Below, piece after piece: positions 62,740 through 64,000 of a stretch of 64,000 nucleotides of DNA. The DNA lies in assembly GCA_021018995.1 (NCBI GenBank), contig CM037598.1, positions 68,838,671 to 68,902,670 of the forward strand, written 5' to 3'. Source of the stretch: Chloranthus sessilifolius. Lineage: Eukaryota > Streptophyta > Magnoliopsida > Chloranthales > Chloranthaceae. A model generated the notes under the pieces. That model was not told the origin of the DNA. It worked only from the letters and a program-made list of their open reading frames with translations, and ran no database searches. Position numbers and translations under genes: made by a program. Every line of letters starts with the position of its first letter. The first letter of the stretch is position 1.

Positions 62740-62958
62740 TGGTTACCTTCAATGGGAGAGAAAAACGAATAGCGGCGGAGGATAAGCACCTTTCGATCCA
62801 CACCCACGGCCGGTAAAAGAACTCAAGCCAAATCAAATGAAAAAACCCTAAGGGGTTGTCCTGAACTCAAGAGGAAAGGAGGGAGGAAGAGAGAATTTGA
62901 AAAGGGGGCCCCTTTTGTGCTCGGGCTCGGGCAGTTTCGTAACTGCCAGATTTTAGAC
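62740..62958 (-). promoter_or_regulatory. Possible 5' leader of the antisense gene
   Basis: On the minus strand: a pyrimidine-rich leader (TCTCTTCCTCCCTCCTTTCC), a telo-box-like CCCTTAGGGTTTT, then CCCATTGAAG|GTAACC, a splice-donor-like site at 62747/62746. Palindrome cluster 4 lies directly upstream. The layout resembles a plant promoter and a non-coding first exon for the PMD gene. No transcript evidence. Confidence 0.35.
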
Positions 62959-63029
62959 GGGCGTATATAATATATACGCCCGACCATTTTTCACCAGATT
63001 TTGGTCAGGCGTATATATTATATACGCCC
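62959..63029. promoter_or_regulatory. Palindrome cluster 4 (upstream of antisense PMD gene)
   Basis: 62959-62981 is identical over 23 bases to the perfect palindrome at 41372-41394 in the LTR (arms GGGCGTATATA and TATATACGCCC around A). 63007-63029 is the same with a T centre and one arm mismatch. The spacer, GACCATTTTTCACCAGATTT, matches the spacer in cluster 1. Exact sharing with the LTR shows a common origin for the clusters. Confidence 0.78.
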
Positions 63030-63447
63030 GACCAAAAATGGCAGTTTTTAAATTGCTCGACCTCCTTTTTTTCGATTTTAAGGCCCCACGGCCCCCTTGT
63101 ACGCTATGGACCTCGATCCGGACCCCCTTCGAGGCCCACGTGTCGTCGGCCATGGTGCACGTGTCCCTAAATGACCCTTTGAGTTTCCTTCGATTAGCCC
63201 AAAGGGACCGTGTTACAACAAACAGATCCAGATCCGTAGGCGCCCACCTAATGCGCCCACAAAATCAAAAAAAGAGAAAAAAATAAAAGAGAAAGAAAAA
63301 AATATATATAAAATAATACAACGTTGGTTCTCACAAGGGCGTCGCAACATCTGTTTGCCCCACCCCGAGAGCCGTGTTAAATCAATTCGGAATGATCAGG
63401 TTCACCCGAAAGTTCTCGAACCCCGTTTCATGCAGGGACAATTTGTA
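63030..63447 (+). other. 3' region stretch, nothing recognised
   Basis: Mixed sequence with a short A-rich tract at about 63255-63315. The open frames on either strand (62953-63153 minus, 63038-63286 plus) carry no motif. Confidence 0.55.
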
Positions 63448-63590
63448 CCTGATCCGGCAGGCAAATGAATTTCATTCATCACCGGGAGCATACACTTAGC
63501 CCCAGATCTCCCCCAGCAGAAGTCAAGGCCTGATCCGGCAGGCAAACCAAGAACCCATCACCGGAATGCACACGTCCCTAAAGAGGATCA
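63448..63590 (+). repeat. 81-bp repeat, two copies (CCTGATCCGGCAGGCAAA)
   Basis: CCTGATCCGGCAGGCAAA starts at 63448 and 63529. Both are followed by CATCACCGG and GCA-ACAC words in the same order. It belongs to the terminal 3' UTR of the element. Confidence 0.85.
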
Positions 63591-63769
63591 ACATGACAAG
63601 TTGATTCGCCTAAGGATACGTGCAAAAATAAAGACAGCTTGAGCATGCCCGGAGTCTCAATCAAAACAAAAAAAAGAAAAAAAAAAGGGAAGAAAGAAAA
63701 GGAGAAGAAATAACAACTTGTTGCTGCTTAGTGAAAACCCTGAGTGGGTTGACCCCACCTTCCGGCATT

Positions 63770-63811
63770 CACTCTGGTCATCCGCCTTCGGATTGGTATT
63801 GACCAAGAGTG
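63770..63811 (+). other. Strong stem-loop in the 3' UTR
   Basis: The outer arms CACTCTGGTC and GACCAAGAGTG pair with one bulged A. Inside them ATCCG and CGGAT form a second stem around a CCTT loop. The upstream text GTGAAAACCCTGAGTGGG echoes the 53659-53839 hairpin family. Possible RNA signal; role unknown. Confidence 0.6.
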
Positions 63812-64000
63812 CCCCCGACTTCACACCATTCAAAAAAGTCTATTGTCAGTCGAAACTGACCCGTCAAAAATGAAATTACAAACCAACCAAACTATGTGCG
63901 AACATATAGACCAAAGGGCTCTTTTCCCTTTTTATTTCCTTTTACATGTGCTTAAAACTCAGATAGGCACCTGGTCCCTATTGAATGTATGCACTTGTGT

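Larger units (their letters stand above)
40888..64000 (+). mobile_element. Giant Ty3/gypsy Tat/Ogre-type LTR retrotransposon (3' end outside window)
   Basis: Class I element reading left to right: LTR, PBS, leader, gag, protease, RT, RNase H, archaeal-type RNase H, integrase, then more than 10 kb of 3' sequence. At least 23.1 kb is visible, of which 2.4 kb is a nested solo LTR. The lineage call rests on the second RNase H with HFDGAS and NNMAEYEAC motifs, the protease motif LIDNGSALNV, the PBS, and antisense extra ORFs downstream of integrase. Its left flank is ATTCA, so a 5-base target duplication ATTCA is predicted beyond the missing 3' LTR. Nine or more nonsense codons and several frameshifts mean it is not autonomous. 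Confidence 0.93.

Noticed and set aside
62941..63290. This stretch as the 3' LTR, because it shares a 23-base palindrome with the 5' LTR
   Set aside because: Apart from the palindromes and one spacer there is no match to 40888-42476, and no TGTAGACACCC start is present.
1..64000. tRNA, rRNA or other host RNA genes
   Set aside because: I saw no cloverleaf, A/B box pair or ribosomal sequence. The PBS resembles only a tRNA 3' end, as expected of a primer site.

Overview
The window is repetitive nuclear DNA from a flowering plant, and I see no ordinary host gene in it. The plant origin rests on two things. The right 23 kb is a Ty3/gypsy retroelement of the plant-only Tat/Ogre lineage: it has a Tat-type protease and reverse transcriptase, a second archaeal-type RNase H, a primer-binding site of the Ogre type, and antisense extra genes with a plant mobile domain. 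A solo LTR with plant-type TG...CA ends is nested inside it. The species cannot be named from the sequence alone.

Positions 1-40887 are one giant tandem array of a 14-base unit, consensus TTCAAGCATTCACG. The two well-ordered blocks are 1-23835 and 28766-40887. Between them lie two scrambled stretches (23836-24655 and 25091-28765) around a 0.4-kb non-repeat island with a GA microsatellite. The unit has one CpG, which appears as CG, TG or CA from copy to copy. Because 14 is not a multiple of 3 and the unit has no plus-strand stop, all plus frames stay open and yield spurious 60-270 aa histidine/serine-rich ORFs. The minus strand has two TGA per unit and is closed. Phase-breaking marker motifs recur in a fixed order, which shows a higher-order repeat of variable length (about 2-4 kb).

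Positions 40888-64000 (running off the window) are a giant degenerate Tat/Ogre-type retrotransposon inserted into the array. In order it holds: a 1.59-kb 5' LTR with a TATA box, the PBS, a 1.5-kb leader, a Pro/Gln-rich gag N-terminus, the gag core with a zinc knuckle, protease, a linker with a candidate intron, reverse transcriptase, a wrecked RNase H, archaeal RNase H and integrase (ending at 53015). A very long 3' region follows. It carries a four-copy array of GNRA-type hairpins, a 61-bp minisatellite split by a 2.42-kb solo LTR (target duplication ATAAA), and antisense coding remains: a coiled-coil exon, a DUF7745-like ORF and a plant-mobile-domain ORF. The 3' LTR is not in view. The element cannot move by itself: it has at least nine nonsense codons, several frameshifts and an Asp-to-Asn change in the integrase active site. 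The inferred changes mostly look like methylated-cytosine decay.

The strongest candidates for something undescribed are these. (1) A family of at least 14 short AT-core palindromes with GGCGTA arms, spaced about 36-100 bases (mostly 36-50) in four clusters, each lying 5' of a presumed transcription unit of the same element. (2) The tandem hairpin array at 53659-53839, whose stems show compensatory changes between copies. (3) The ordered marker blocks of the 14-bp satellite.
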